This document shows, in pieces, positions 33,431 through 42,706 of a DNA stretch of 64,000 nt (its first letter is position 1; each line of letters opens with the position of its first letter). Made by a program: the position numbers and the translations under genes. Source of the stretch: Nitrospira sp. (lineage in GTDB: Bacteria > Nitrospirota > Nitrospiria > Nitrospirales > Nitrospiraceae); the NCBI GenBank assembly GCA_029194535.1, contig JARFXR010000002.1, forward strand, positions 1-64,000. Direction: 5' to 3'. Below the pieces are notes generated by a model. The model searched no databases. It was not told where the DNA came from and saw only the letters and a program-made list of their open reading frames with translations.

Positions 33431-33542
33431 CCCACGAGGCGTCTAGAAAGACACCCGTCCCTGCTGTTCCGTCGCGCGCGGTGATGCACGAAGCAAGACC
33501 CCCATTGCGTCGTGCTCGCAGCGGGCCGGGTAGCGCAAGGGG

Positions 33543-33670
33543 TCATGTCGCCGTGAGTTTGACTCTGCCGACATTACCGAGCTTCACACGTTGCCTTGCC
33601 TGCCAAAGATCATAGTTGTATTGCATCGCAAGCCAGCTTTCGGGCGAGCGGCCAAGGGCCTTCGAAAGAG
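33543..33670 (-). pseudogene. C-terminal remnant of a HigA-type antitoxin
   Basis: The minus strand encodes SKALGRSPESWLAMQYNYDL and then WQARQRVKLGNVGRVKL, which is the C-terminal end of HigA-family antitoxins (the last helix-turn-helix segment and the LW-Q motif). The N-terminal half of HigA is absent: upstream the sequence turns directly into the DUF5615 toxin gene, whose stop codon at 33,673-33,675 marks the join. It has no start of its own. Confidence 0.75.
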
Positions 33671-33672
33671 GC

Positions 33673-34002
33673 TTAGACCACCTCGATAAGTGTCTCGCCA
33701 GCGGCAAGGCGTTGCAGGATATCCGGAAGCAGCGGTTCCAACCAATTCCGAAGAGCAGTATTCGTGGCATTGCCCAATCGCAACCAGACTACGGATGCTG
33801 GACCATCGACAAGTGTGGCCAGCGTGGCAAAGTCCTCGTCCTTTGTCATGATGATATAGTCGTTTCGGCGGGCGAATTCGAAGACCGCGCGATCGTCGAA
33901 AGTCAAACCAGGCTGATCACAAACGTGAATCGATTCTTGTGCGTGCTCGCAGAGCCAAGTCGCAAGGCCGGGTGGGAGATTCGCGTCAACGAGGAACTTC
34001 AT
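33673..34002 (-). CDS. DUF5615 PIN-like toxin
   Basis: A 109-residue protein of the DUF5615 family, PIN-like nucleases usually paired with DUF433 antitoxins. The first acidic residue is in MKFLVDANLPP (Asp6), the second in DDRAVFEFA, and the third in MTKDEDFATL (residues about 52-60), which together would hold the catalytic metal. The start ATG overlaps the stop of the DUF433 gene by four bases. Length is normal for the family. The stop codon abuts a HigA remnant, so its 3' border may have been set by recombination. Confidence 0.85.
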   Translation of the reverse strand: MKFLVDANLPPGLATWLCEHAQESIHVCDQPGLTFDDRAVFEFARRNDYIIMTKDEDFATLATLVDGPASVVWLRLGNATNTALRNWLEPLLPDILQRLAAGETLIEVV

Positions 34003-34247
34003 CCAGACCGTGCGGGCACGATACTATGGTTCAAATACGCGGCGGCATAGGCCATGGCTGCGCGGATATCGTCGCGCTCCAAGTAGGGATAGTCATGCAG
34101 GATCTCTTCCTCGGAGGTACCAGCCGCCAGCATATCGAGGATGTCCTGCACGCGGATACGCAAGCCGCGGATACAAGGACGCCCGCCGCATTTCCCAGGC
34201 TCAATGGTGATACGTTGCAGAAGGGGTGTCTTCATCGATGACGACAT
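33999..34247 (-). CDS. DUF433 antitoxin
   Basis: An 82-residue protein with the DUF433 signature: ITIEPGKCGGRPCIRGLRIRVQ followed by VQDILDMLAAGTSEEEIL and a helix with LERDDIRAAMAYAAAYL. These form a winged-helix DNA-binding antitoxin. The start at 34,247 is preferred over ATG at 34,235 because GGAG lies nine bases upstream. The antitoxin precedes the toxin and overlaps it by four bases, the usual order for type II modules. Autoregulation is expected but no operator is visible. Confidence 0.85.
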   Translation of the reverse strand: MSSSMKTPLLQRITIEPGKCGGRPCIRGLRIRVQDILDMLAAGTSEEEILHDYPYLERDDIRAAMAYAAAYLNHSIVPARSG

Positions 34248-34325
34248 GCCAATGGACTCCATCTGCTGTAAAACCAGCGGCACTATAACATCAGGTTAGG
34301 GTTCGATCAACAACGGAGGCCTCTT

Positions 34326-34482
34326 GGTAGTGAGTCAGTTAGTCATCCATAAAAGCACTGAAGTTTGTCATTCCCGCGGAAGCGGGAATCCAGTCAAGGC
34401 ATTCTCCTCAGCATGGAGTCTCGCTCTCGGAGTGGATGCCCGCCTTCGCGGGCATGACGCAAGAGGAAACTGACCCACTACC
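34326..34482. repeat. MITE-like element, copy B, with terminal inverted repeats
   Basis: GGTAGTGAGTCAGTT at 34,326-34,340 is repeated inverted at 34,468-34,482 with one mismatch. Inside lie two hairpins, ATTCCCGCGGAAGCGGGAAT (34,370-34,389) and TGCCCGCCTTCGCGGGCA (34,437-34,454). It is 157 bases long, has no coding capacity, and shares its ends with copy A at 25,141-25,270. The ATTCCC-N8-GGGAAT core resembles the dRS3 repeat of Neisseria. Confidence 0.8.
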
Positions 34483-34566
34483 GGCCGCTGCTTCTCGTAC
34501 TGTACGTTCCTCGAAACGAGCGCTTTGAATGATGTTTACAGAGGAACAGAAAAGCGATTGGCCCAA

Positions 34567-34629
34567 GGGGTCAGGAACCATTTGCGCACAGCGCCCGGCG
34601 GGTCGTTCCGACAAATGGTTCCTGACCCC
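34567..34629. repeat. REP-like hairpin, 18-bp perfect stem
   Basis: GGGGTCAGGAACCATTTG at 34,567-34,584 is repeated inverted at 34,612-34,629 with a 27-base loop. It belongs to the GGGGTCAGGAACC class of palindromes, related in style to the GGGGTCGGGAGTC repeats at 30,547. It sits 40 bases beyond the end of the ABC ATPase gene. The 422-base gap 34,248-34,669 holds only this hairpin and the MITE-like element. Confidence 0.85.
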
Positions 34630-34669
34630 GTCCTCCGCGTCCTCCGGAGCCAGTCCCTGACGGGTCGTT

Positions 34670-35476
34670 TCAACGTCCTGGGAAAGCCTGGTACCAGCCG
34701 TTGGCGCGGGCGAGCGTCACGGGACAGTCAAATAGCTCGGACAGGTTCCGATCCGTCAGCACCTCCCGCTTCTCTCCGTCCTGAAGAATCTTGCCCCGCT
34801 TCAGCAGCACCACCCGGTTGATCTCCGGCGGGATTTCATGGATATGGTGCGTGACGAGCAGCACGGTTTTTCCATGCCGCATGTGCCGCCGGATCAGATC
34901 CAGGTAGTGAAACGTGGCGGTCAAATCGAGACCACTGGTCGGCTCGTCCAGCACGAGCGCGGGCGGATCATGCACCAGCGCCCGGCCGAGCAAACAGCGG
35001 CGCTGCTCTCCCGTGGACATCTCGCCGAACGGCTTGTCTCTGAGTCCCTGTGCGCCCAGATCCGCGAGGATCTCGTCGGCCCGGGCCAGCTGGCCGTAGT
35101 TGAAGCCCTGCCGCTCATAGATGCCGATGCTGGCGTAAAAACCCGACAGGACGACTTTCAGCCCGGTGACTTCGTCCAAGTACCGGTGCTGTAGATCGTG
35201 CGAGACCATCCCGAGCCGTTTGCGCACGTCCCACACGCTCCACTGAGCCTCTCCGAACACGCGGATCGACAGGCGGTCGTCCGCGACCGGATGCACTTCG
35301 CCGGCCAGCAGCTTGAGGATGGTGGACTTGCCGGCGCCGTTTGGCCCGAGAATGGCCGTGTGCCGGTCTTCTTCCAGTGAGAAGGTAAGATCGTCGAAGA
35401 CGCAGGTGTCCCCGCGATAGACGGTGGCGTTGCGGATGTCGAGGATTGGACCTTCGTAGGCAGAGAATGACGGCAT
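34670..35476 (-). CDS. ABC transporter ATP-binding protein (COG1119/ModF-like)
   Basis: A 268-residue single ATPase domain. Walker A GPNGAGKST near residue 45, signature MSTGEQRRCLLGR near 153, Walker B ALVLDEPTSGLD near 175 and the H-loop LLVTHHIHEIP near 208 are all intact. The overall sequence resembles ModF/YlmA-type stand-alone ATPases. No permease or binding protein is encoded nearby, so the transported molecule, if any, is unknown. It starts 15 bases after the end of aroC and is the last gene of an aspS-aroC-ABC unit. Confidence 0.88.
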   Translation of the reverse strand: MPSFSAYEGPILDIRNATVYRGDTCVFDDLTFSLEEDRHTAILGPNGAGKSTILKLLAGEVHPVADDRLSIRVFGEAQWSVWDVRKRLGMVSHDLQHRYLDEVTGLKVVLSGFYASIGIYERQGFNYGQLARADEILADLGAQGLRDKPFGEMSTGEQRRCLLGRALVHDPPALVLDEPTSGLDLTATFHYLDLIRRHMRHGKTVLLVTHHIHEIPPEINRVVLLKRGKILQDGEKREVLTDRNLSELFDCPVTLARANGWYQAFPGR

Positions 35477-35491
35477 GCCTGAATCGAGGGG

Positions 35492-36655
35492 TTACGCTTC
35501 GTAGGGTTCCGGATTCAGCTTTGCGGTAGGTTTGCTCGTACTTGGCGCGCTCGGATTCTCGACGGATCCGGCAATTTTCGGGGTCGGCGTCCTGACGTCC
35601 GCGTTTTGCGCGCGATGAAGGAGCGCATGATCCATCAAGACCAGCGCCAGCATCGCTTCCGCGACCGGCGTGGCGCGCAGCCCGACGCAGGGATCGTGGC
35701 GTCCGTTGGTTTCAACCGTCACGGCGTTGCCCTGCTTGTCGATGGACCGCCGGGGCAGCCGGATGCTGGACGTGGGCTTAATCCCGATGCTGACCACGAT
35801 GTCTTGGCCGGTCGAAATGCCCCCGAGAATCCCTCCGGCATGGTTGGTGGCGAATCCCTCAGGGGTCAACTCGTCGCCGTGTTCTGAGCCACGCTGAGCC
35901 ACCGAGGCGAACCCCGCGCCGATCTCCACCGCCTTCACCGCGTTGATGCTCATCATGGCCGCGGCCAGATCGGCGTCCAATTTCGCGTAGACCGGCGCGC
36001 CCCATCCGACCGGCACATGCTCGGCCGCGGTGGTGATCCGCGCGCCGACGGAATCGCCGGACTTGCGCAGCTCGTCCATAAAGCATTCGAGCTTGTCCAC
36101 CATGCCGGGATCCGCCGCGAAGAACGGATTCGCTCCCACCGCCTCCCAACTCTTGAACGGAATGGATAATGGCCCGAGTTGGCTCAGATATCCCCGGATG
36201 ACGACACCGTACTTCTCGTTGAGCCATTTTCGTGCGATCGCGCCGGCCGCGACCCGTACCGCCGTTTCCCTGGCCGAAGCCCGCCCGCCACCGCGGTGAT
36301 CGCGGATGCCATACTTCTGCCAATAGGTATAGTCGGCATGGCCGGGACGGAAGGTGTCGACGAGGTTGCCGTAGTCCCTGCCGCGGGCGTCCTGGTTTCG
36401 GATCAGCAGGGCGATCGGCGTACCGGTCGTCTTCCCCTCAAACAGACCGGAGAGAATCTCCACGGCATCGGTTTCTTGCCGTTGCGTCACATGACGGGAG
36501 GTGCCCGGCTTGCGCCGGTCGAGGTCCTTCTGGATGTCCTCGGTGGCAAGAGCCAGGCCCGGAGGACAGCCGTCGACGACGCAGCCGATCGCAGGCCCGT
36601 GACTTTCGCCGAACGACGTCACGGTAAAGATACGGCCGAACGTATTGGCAGGCAT
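35492..36655 (-). CDS. aroC: Chorismate synthase
   Basis: A 387-residue enzyme that converts 5-enolpyruvylshikimate-3-phosphate to chorismate, the last step of the shikimate pathway, using reduced FMN. Family signatures are [18 protein letters not shown] at the N-terminus, [19 protein letters not shown] near residue 118, and [17 protein letters not shown] near 325. Full length, with a slightly extended Pro/Ser-rich C-terminus. ATG at 36,655 is 35 bases after aspS ends. A shared transcript with aspS is likely. Confidence 0.98.
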   Translation of the reverse strand: MPANTFGRIFTVTSFGESHGPAIGCVVDGCPPGLALATEDIQKDLDRRKPGTSRHVTQRQETDAVEILSGLFEGKTTGTPIALLIRNQDARGRDYGNLVDTFRPGHADYTYWQKYGIRDHRGGGRASARETAVRVAAGAIARKWLNEKYGVVIRGYLSQLGPLSIPFKSWEAVGANPFFAADPGMVDKLECFMDELRKSGDSVGARITTAAEHVPVGWGAPVYAKLDADLAAAMMSINAVKAVEIGAGFASVAQRGSEHGDELTPEGFATNHAGGILGGISTGQDIVVSIGIKPTSSIRLPRRSIDKQGNAVTVETNGRHDPCVGLRATPVAEAMLALVLMDHALLHRAQNADVRTPTPKIAGSVENPSAPSTSKPTAKLNPEPYEA

Positions 36656-36690
36656 CGGTTGAGAGGCTCCTCGCTAACAGTGCGACAGGG

Positions 36691-38454
36691 CTACTCGACG
36701 AGATCGAGCTTGATCCGCAGCTCTTTCAACTGCTCGGCACTGACGGCAGACGGTGCGTCGGTCAACGGACATTGGGCACGCTGGGTCTTGGGGAATGCGA
36801 TCACGTCGCGAATCGAATCGGCGCCGCCCAGCAGCATGATGAGCCGGTCCAGGCCGAAGGCAATGCCACCGTGGGGCGGTGCGCCGTAGTCGAGAGCCTC
36901 AAGCAGAAATCCGAACTTCGCCTGGGCCTGGTCCTTGCCGATGCCCAGCAGATCCAGAATCCGCAGCTGCACTTCGCTGCGGTGGTTGCGGATACTGCCG
37001 CCGCCGATCTCGTTGCCGTTAAGCACCATGTCGTAGGCCTTAGCCCTGACTTTGACCGGCTCGCTGTCGAGCAGCTGCACATCCTCGTCCATCGGCGCGG
37101 CGAACGGATTGTGCATGAAGATGTACCGCTTCTCTTCCGGCGAATAGTCGAGCAAGGGGAATTCCGTCACCCACAGAGGTTTCCAGGCGGTCTTGTCGAT
37201 CAGGCCCAATTCTTCGCCCAACGCGAGCCGGATGCGTCCGAGCACGTCATGAACGATGGCAGGCTTGTCGGCGCCGAACAGCACCAGGTCTCCCGGTTTC
37301 GCGTCCGGCAGTGCGGTGCCGAAGGCCTTGGGGTCGAGAAACTTGGCGATCACAGATTCCAACTGGCCCTCGGCGGTGATCTTCAGCCAGGCAAGCCCTT
37401 TCGCCCCGAAGCTCTTGGCGGACTCCCCCAATGCGTCGATGCGGCTTCGAGGCATCGTCGCCGCACCCTTGACGATCAGCGCCTTGACGATCCCGCCCTT
37501 CGTCGCCGCCTCTTTGAACACTTTGAATTCACTGCCCACGCCGAACGTCGTGACATCATACAGCGGCATCTCGAACCGGAGATCGGGTTTGTCGGATCCG
37601 TAACGGCCGATCGCATCGGCATAGGTCATTCGCGGAAAGGGGGTCGGCAGCCGCACGCCGCCCGCGTCCGCAAACACCGCGACGATCATGCGCTCCATCA
37701 GGCTCATGACCTGCTCACGATCGACGAACGACATTTCCACATCGACCTGCGTGAATTCCGGCTGGCGGTCGTTGCGGAGATCCTCGTCCCGAAAACAGCG
37801 GGCGATCTGGTAGTAGCGGTCCACACCGCTGACCATCAGGACCTGCTTGAACAGCTGCGGGGATTGAGGCAGGGCGAAAAACTGTCCGGCATTCACACGG
37901 CTTGGAACGAGGTAGTCCCGCGCTCCTTCCGGCGTGCTCTTGGTGAGAATGGGCGTCTCCACTTCGAGAAACGACTCGGCGTTCAGGAACGCCCTCACGG
38001 CCTGCGCGATGCCGTGGCGCAGGCTCAACAGCCGCTGCATCTTCGGCCGGCGCAAATCCAGATAACGGTACTTGAGCCGGATCGACTCCGTGACGTCGGC
38101 CTCGTCTTCGATGAGAAACGGCGGCGTCTTGGCCTCGTTCAAAATCTCGACGGCGTCGACGAACACCTCCACGTCGCCCGTCGGCAGGTTAGGATTCTTT
38201 GATTCCGCCGGTCTGGCCATGACCTGACCGGTCACCGAGACCACACATTCGCTCCGCAACGTATGGGCGGCTTTATGCACCGCTTCGTTGCGCTCGGCGT
38301 TGAACACCACCTGCGTGATGCCGGTACGGTCGCGTAAGTCGATGAACATCACGGTCCCGTGATCTCGGCGCCGCTGGACCCAGCCGTTCAAGACGACCGA
38401 CCGGCCCACATGGGAACCGTTCAACTCACCGCAACGATGTGTCCGGATTTTCAT
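36691..38454 (-). CDS. aspS: Aspartyl-tRNA synthetase (bacterial type)
   Basis: A 587-residue class II synthetase that charges tRNA-Asp (and possibly tRNA-Asn if non-discriminating). It has the N-terminal OB-fold anticodon-binding domain (residues 1-105), motif 2 ([25 protein letters not shown] region), the bacterial GAD insertion domain (about 280-410) and motif 3 ([15 protein letters not shown]). Length and order are standard for the bacterial enzyme. Whether AsnRS exists elsewhere cannot be told here. First gene of the aspS-aroC-ABC unit. Confidence 0.98.
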   Translation of the reverse strand: MKIRTHRCGELNGSHVGRSVVLNGWVQRRRDHGTVMFIDLRDRTGITQVVFNAERNEAVHKAAHTLRSECVVSVTGQVMARPAESKNPNLPTGDVEVFVDAVEILNEAKTPPFLIEDEADVTESIRLKYRYLDLRRPKMQRLLSLRHGIAQAVRAFLNAESFLEVETPILTKSTPEGARDYLVPSRVNAGQFFALPQSPQLFKQVLMVSGVDRYYQIARCFRDEDLRNDRQPEFTQVDVEMSFVDREQVMSLMERMIVAVFADAGGVRLPTPFPRMTYADAIGRYGSDKPDLRFEMPLYDVTTFGVGSEFKVFKEAATKGGIVKALIVKGAATMPRSRIDALGESAKSFGAKGLAWLKITAEGQLESVIAKFLDPKAFGTALPDAKPGDLVLFGADKPAIVHDVLGRIRLALGEELGLIDKTAWKPLWVTEFPLLDYSPEEKRYIFMHNPFAAPMDEDVQLLDSEPVKVRAKAYDMVLNGNEIGGGSIRNHRSEVQLRILDLLGIGKDQAQAKFGFLLEALDYGAPPHGGIAFGLDRLIMLLGGADSIRDVIAFPKTQRAQCPLTDAPSAVSAEQLKELRIKLDLVE

Positions 38455-38484
38455 GCTGATCGCGCCTTCCTTATCAGACGATAT

Positions 38485-38605
38485 CAGACGATGAAAAAGT
38501 CCTCCAGCTTCGTTCTCGCATCGCTTAGAGGCTTAACGTACGGCCCAAAGTACGCTTCGCCTCTGTGCTCGCTGCGGCCTTGCTGGAAGACCTTTTTGAT
38601 CGTCT
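38485..38605. repeat. Structured intergenic element upstream of aspS, probably dispersed
   Basis: The 165-base gap 38,455-38,619 holds AAAAAGTCCTCCAGCTTCG, a near-palindrome around GTACGGCCCAAAGTAC (38,540-38,555), then TCGCTGCGGCCTTGCTGG and a T-run (CTTTTTGATCG). I recall close relatives of this sequence between genes in other Nitrospira genomes, but only one copy is in this window. It may act as a terminator for rluB, which lies 15 bases further along on the opposite side. Confidence 0.45.
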
Positions 38606-38619
38606 TCAAATATTAAAGA

Positions 38620-39456
38620 TCATGCGGCCCGGCCGCGACTCTTCTTCGCTCTCTTCGGACGGGCCCAGCCTTCACGTTTGGCCGGCCTCTGACGGCGCGG
38701 CGCAAGAGACTCCTGTCCTTCATCGGACGTCAGTCGCCTCTCGACCAACTCGCGCAGAGCGTTCGCCTCCCGGTCGGTCAGAAACCGAAACTCGCCGGGG
38801 GCGAGGTTGCCGAGCGTCAGCGGCCCCATCTTGACCCGCACGAGCTTGATCACCGGATGGCCGACCGCCTCCAGCATCCGTCTCACTTGGTGTTTGCGTC
38901 CCTCCCGGATGGTGACCTCCAACCAGGAATTCTGCTCGGCTTTTTTGATCTTTTTGACCGTCGCCGGGCCGGTCATGCCGTCTTCGAGTTTCACGCCGCG
39001 CTCCAATTGACGGATCTCTTCGTCCGTCGCCACACCCTTGACCTTGATAAGGTAGGTTTTGGGCACATGGTAGCGGGGATGCAACAGCGCTTGGGCCAGA
39101 TCGCCATTGTTCGTGAGCAGCATCAGCCCTTCGCTGTCGAAATCCAGACGGCCCACCGGAAACACTCGAACCGAGACTCCGCGCAGGTAGTCCTTCACCG
39201 TCGTCCGGCCGCCCGGGTCGTCCAGGGTAGACATGACGTTCTTGGGCTTGTGCAGCAACAGATAAACGAACGGCTGCGCCGCGCTGAGATGCTTGCCGTC
39301 CACCTTGACGTGGTCGCGGCTCGGATCGACTTTGGTGCCGAGTTCCGTGACGACCTTGCCGTTGACGGTCACCCGGCCCGCCGAGATCAGCGCCTCTGCC
39401 TTCCGCCGGGACGCGAGACCGGTCCCGGCAATCAGTTTTTGTAGCCGAACTTCCAT
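38620..39456 (-). CDS. rluB: 23S rRNA pseudouridine synthase (RluB-like)
   Basis: A 278-residue enzyme with an N-terminal S4 RNA-binding domain (RLQKLIAGTGLASRRKAEAL, residues 4-23 onwards), the catalytic Asp in PVGRLDFDSEGLMLLTNNGD, and REGRKHQVRRMLEAVGHPV near 200. The C-terminal tail is basic and rich in Arg/Lys, which suits RNA binding. The family modifies a uridine in 23S rRNA (U2605 in E. coli for RluB). ATG at 39,456 begins the S4 domain directly; the upstream extension crosses a repeat and is unlikely to be coding. Confidence 0.9.
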   Translation of the reverse strand: MEVRLQKLIAGTGLASRRKAEALISAGRVTVNGKVVTELGTKVDPSRDHVKVDGKHLSAAQPFVYLLLHKPKNVMSTLDDPGGRTTVKDYLRGVSVRVFPVGRLDFDSEGLMLLTNNGDLAQALLHPRYHVPKTYLIKVKGVATDEEIRQLERGVKLEDGMTGPATVKKIKKAEQNSWLEVTIREGRKHQVRRMLEAVGHPVIKLVRVKMGPLTLGNLAPGEFRFLTDREANALRELVERRLTSDEGQESLAPRRQRPAKREGWARPKRAKKSRGRAA

Positions 39457-39464
39457 ATGGCTGC

Positions 39465-39526
39465 GAAGGTTAAGGTTGAGGCTGAGGGCATTACCCCACT
39501 TAACCTTCACCTCGACCTTAGCCTTC
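39465..39526. repeat. Imperfect inverted repeat between guaA and rluB
   Basis: GAAGGTTAAGGTTGAGG at 39,465-39,481 and CCTCGACCTTAGCCTTC at 39,510-39,526 pair at 15 of 17 positions, with a 28-base loop. It fills the 72-base gap after guaA. On the minus strand it could slow transcription leaving guaA, but there is no T-run. Confidence 0.7.
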
Positions 39527-39528
39527 CG

Positions 39529-41085
<1,557 letters not shown>

Positions 41086-41101
41086 GGAGCGTCATTCGTG
41101 A

Positions 41102-41179
41102 CGCGTGAAGCGTCGTTCGTTTAGTAAGGGGAGCTGAATCTTGATTGCGAGAGACGCTTCACGAAGGACGATTCACGCG
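41102..41179. repeat. Imperfect inverted repeat between guaB and guaA
   Basis: CGCGTGAAGCGTCGTTCGT at 41,102-41,120 pairs with ACGAAGGACGATTCACGCG at 41,161-41,179 (17 of 19), leaving a 40-base loop. A third related word, GCGTCATTCGTGACGC, lies just before it. The structure occupies nearly the whole guaB-guaA gap and may attenuate or process the joint message. Confidence 0.7.
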
Positions 41180-41182
41180 GGG

Positions 41183-42649
41183 CTATTCCCAATCCATTCG
41201 GTAGTTCGGCGCTTCTTTCGTGATGATCACGTCGTGCACATGGCTCTCGCGCAGGCCTGCCACCGTCTGCCTGATGAAAGCCGCCTTCCGCTGCAGCTCC
41301 GGAATCGTCTTGCATCCGCAGTAACCCATTCCCGATTTCACTCCCCCGACCAACTGATACATCACGGCGGAGATGGGACCTTTGTAAGGCACCCGTCCTT
41401 CGATGCCTTCCGGCACCAATTTCTGCGCCGGGCGCCCGCTCTGACCATAGCGATCTCCACCCCCGCGCTCCATCGCCCCGATGGAGCCCATCCCGCGATA
41501 GACCTTGTAGGTCCTCGCTTGGTACAGGACCGTTTCGCCGGGCGATTCCTCCGTGCCGGCCAGCAAGCCGCCGAGCATGACAGTCGAAGCCCCCGCCGCC
41601 AGCGCCTTGGAGATGTCGCCTGAGAACTTGATGCCCCCGTCAGCGACGATCGGCACGCCGCTGCCGGCGAGCGCCTTGGCGCAATCGGCGATCGCCGTCA
41701 ATTGAGGCATGCCGGAACCGGACACGATCCGGGTGGTACAGATGGACCCGGGGCCCACCCCCACCTTCACGGCGTCGACCCCGGCCTTGAGGAGATCCTT
41801 GGCGGCTTCGGCGGTCGCGATATTGCCGGCGATGATTTCCAAGGTCGGGTGCTGCTTCTTGATCAGCTTCACCACGTCCAGCACCGCCTGAGAATGGCCG
41901 TGCGCCGTATCGACGACCACCAGGTCCACTCCGGCGCGCTTCACCTGGGCGACACGATCCTCCGTGTCCGGACCGACCCCCACGGCCGCCCCGACGCGAA
42001 GCCGCCCGTGTGTGTCCTTGCAGGCGTTGGGATACTTGATGCGTTTTTCGATGTCCTTGATCGTGATCAAGCCCTTCAGGTCTCCCTGCTTGTTCACGAC
42101 CGGCAGTTTTTCGATGCGATGCTCGTGCAGGATCTCGCGCGCCTTCTCCAGGCTGGTCCCTTCCGGCGCGGTGACGAGCTTATCCCGCTTCATAACTTGC
42201 GACACCTTGAGTTCCAGTCGGGTTTCGAACCGGAGATCGCGGTTGGTCAAGATGCCGACAAGCTTCTTGTTCTTGGTCACGGGAATGCCGGAGATGCGGT
42301 ATTTTGCCATCAGTTGGTGAGCATCGCGGATTGTTTCGTCCGGAGAAATGGTGACGGGATCGAGAATCATACCGCTTTCGGACTTCTTCACCCGATCGAC
42401 CTCGGCGGCTTGATCGGCGGGAGAGAGCACGCGATGAATGATCCCGAGCCCTCCTTCCCTCGCCATGGCGATCGCCATGCGGGATTCCGTCACGGTATCC
42501 ATCGCCGAACTGATGATAGGCACGTTGATCTGGATGTTACGGGTCAGTTGCGTCCGAACGTCGACTTCGCTCGGCAGCACCGCCGACTTGGCGGGCACGA
42601 GAATCACGTCGTCGTAGGTCAGGCCCAGACGCGGTTCCTTATCCAGCAT
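41183..42649 (-). CDS. guaB: IMP dehydrogenase
   Basis: A 488-residue enzyme that oxidises IMP to XMP with NAD, the first step towards GMP. The barrel holds the catalytic cysteine in [15 protein letters not shown] (residues about 299-313); the flap is [19 protein letters not shown], and a CBS-domain pair is inserted near 93-205. The C-terminal [10 protein letters not shown]-like end is typical. GAGGGGACG lies before the ATG. It is followed by guaA and preceded on the same strand, 57 bases away, by the NHL-repeat gene. Confidence 0.98.
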   Translation of the reverse strand: MLDKEPRLGLTYDDVILVPAKSAVLPSEVDVRTQLTRNIQINVPIISSAMDTVTESRMAIAMAREGGLGIIHRVLSPADQAAEVDRVKKSESGMILDPVTISPDETIRDAHQLMAKYRISGIPVTKNKKLVGILTNRDLRFETRLELKVSQVMKRDKLVTAPEGTSLEKAREILHEHRIEKLPVVNKQGDLKGLITIKDIEKRIKYPNACKDTHGRLRVGAAVGVGPDTEDRVAQVKRAGVDLVVVDTAHGHSQAVLDVVKLIKKQHPTLEIIAGNIATAEAAKDLLKAGVDAVKVGVGPGSICTTRIVSGSGMPQLTAIADCAKALAGSGVPIVADGGIKFSGDISKALAAGASTVMLGGLLAGTEESPGETVLYQARTYKVYRGMGSIGAMERGGGDRYGQSGRPAQKLVPEGIEGRVPYKGPISAVMYQLVGGVKSGMGYCGCKTIPELQRKAAFIRQTVAGLRESHVHDVIITKEAPNYRMDWE

Positions 42650-42706
42650 ACGTCCCCTCGACTACCCTCTGAGGTACCCGCCCGTATGGGTTCAACTCGG
42701 GCAAGC

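Noticed and set aside
27737-34629. CRISPR array made of the repeated GACTCCCGACCCC words
   Set aside because: Copies are few, occur in both orientations, have uneven spacing and no spacers of constant length; no cas gene is present.
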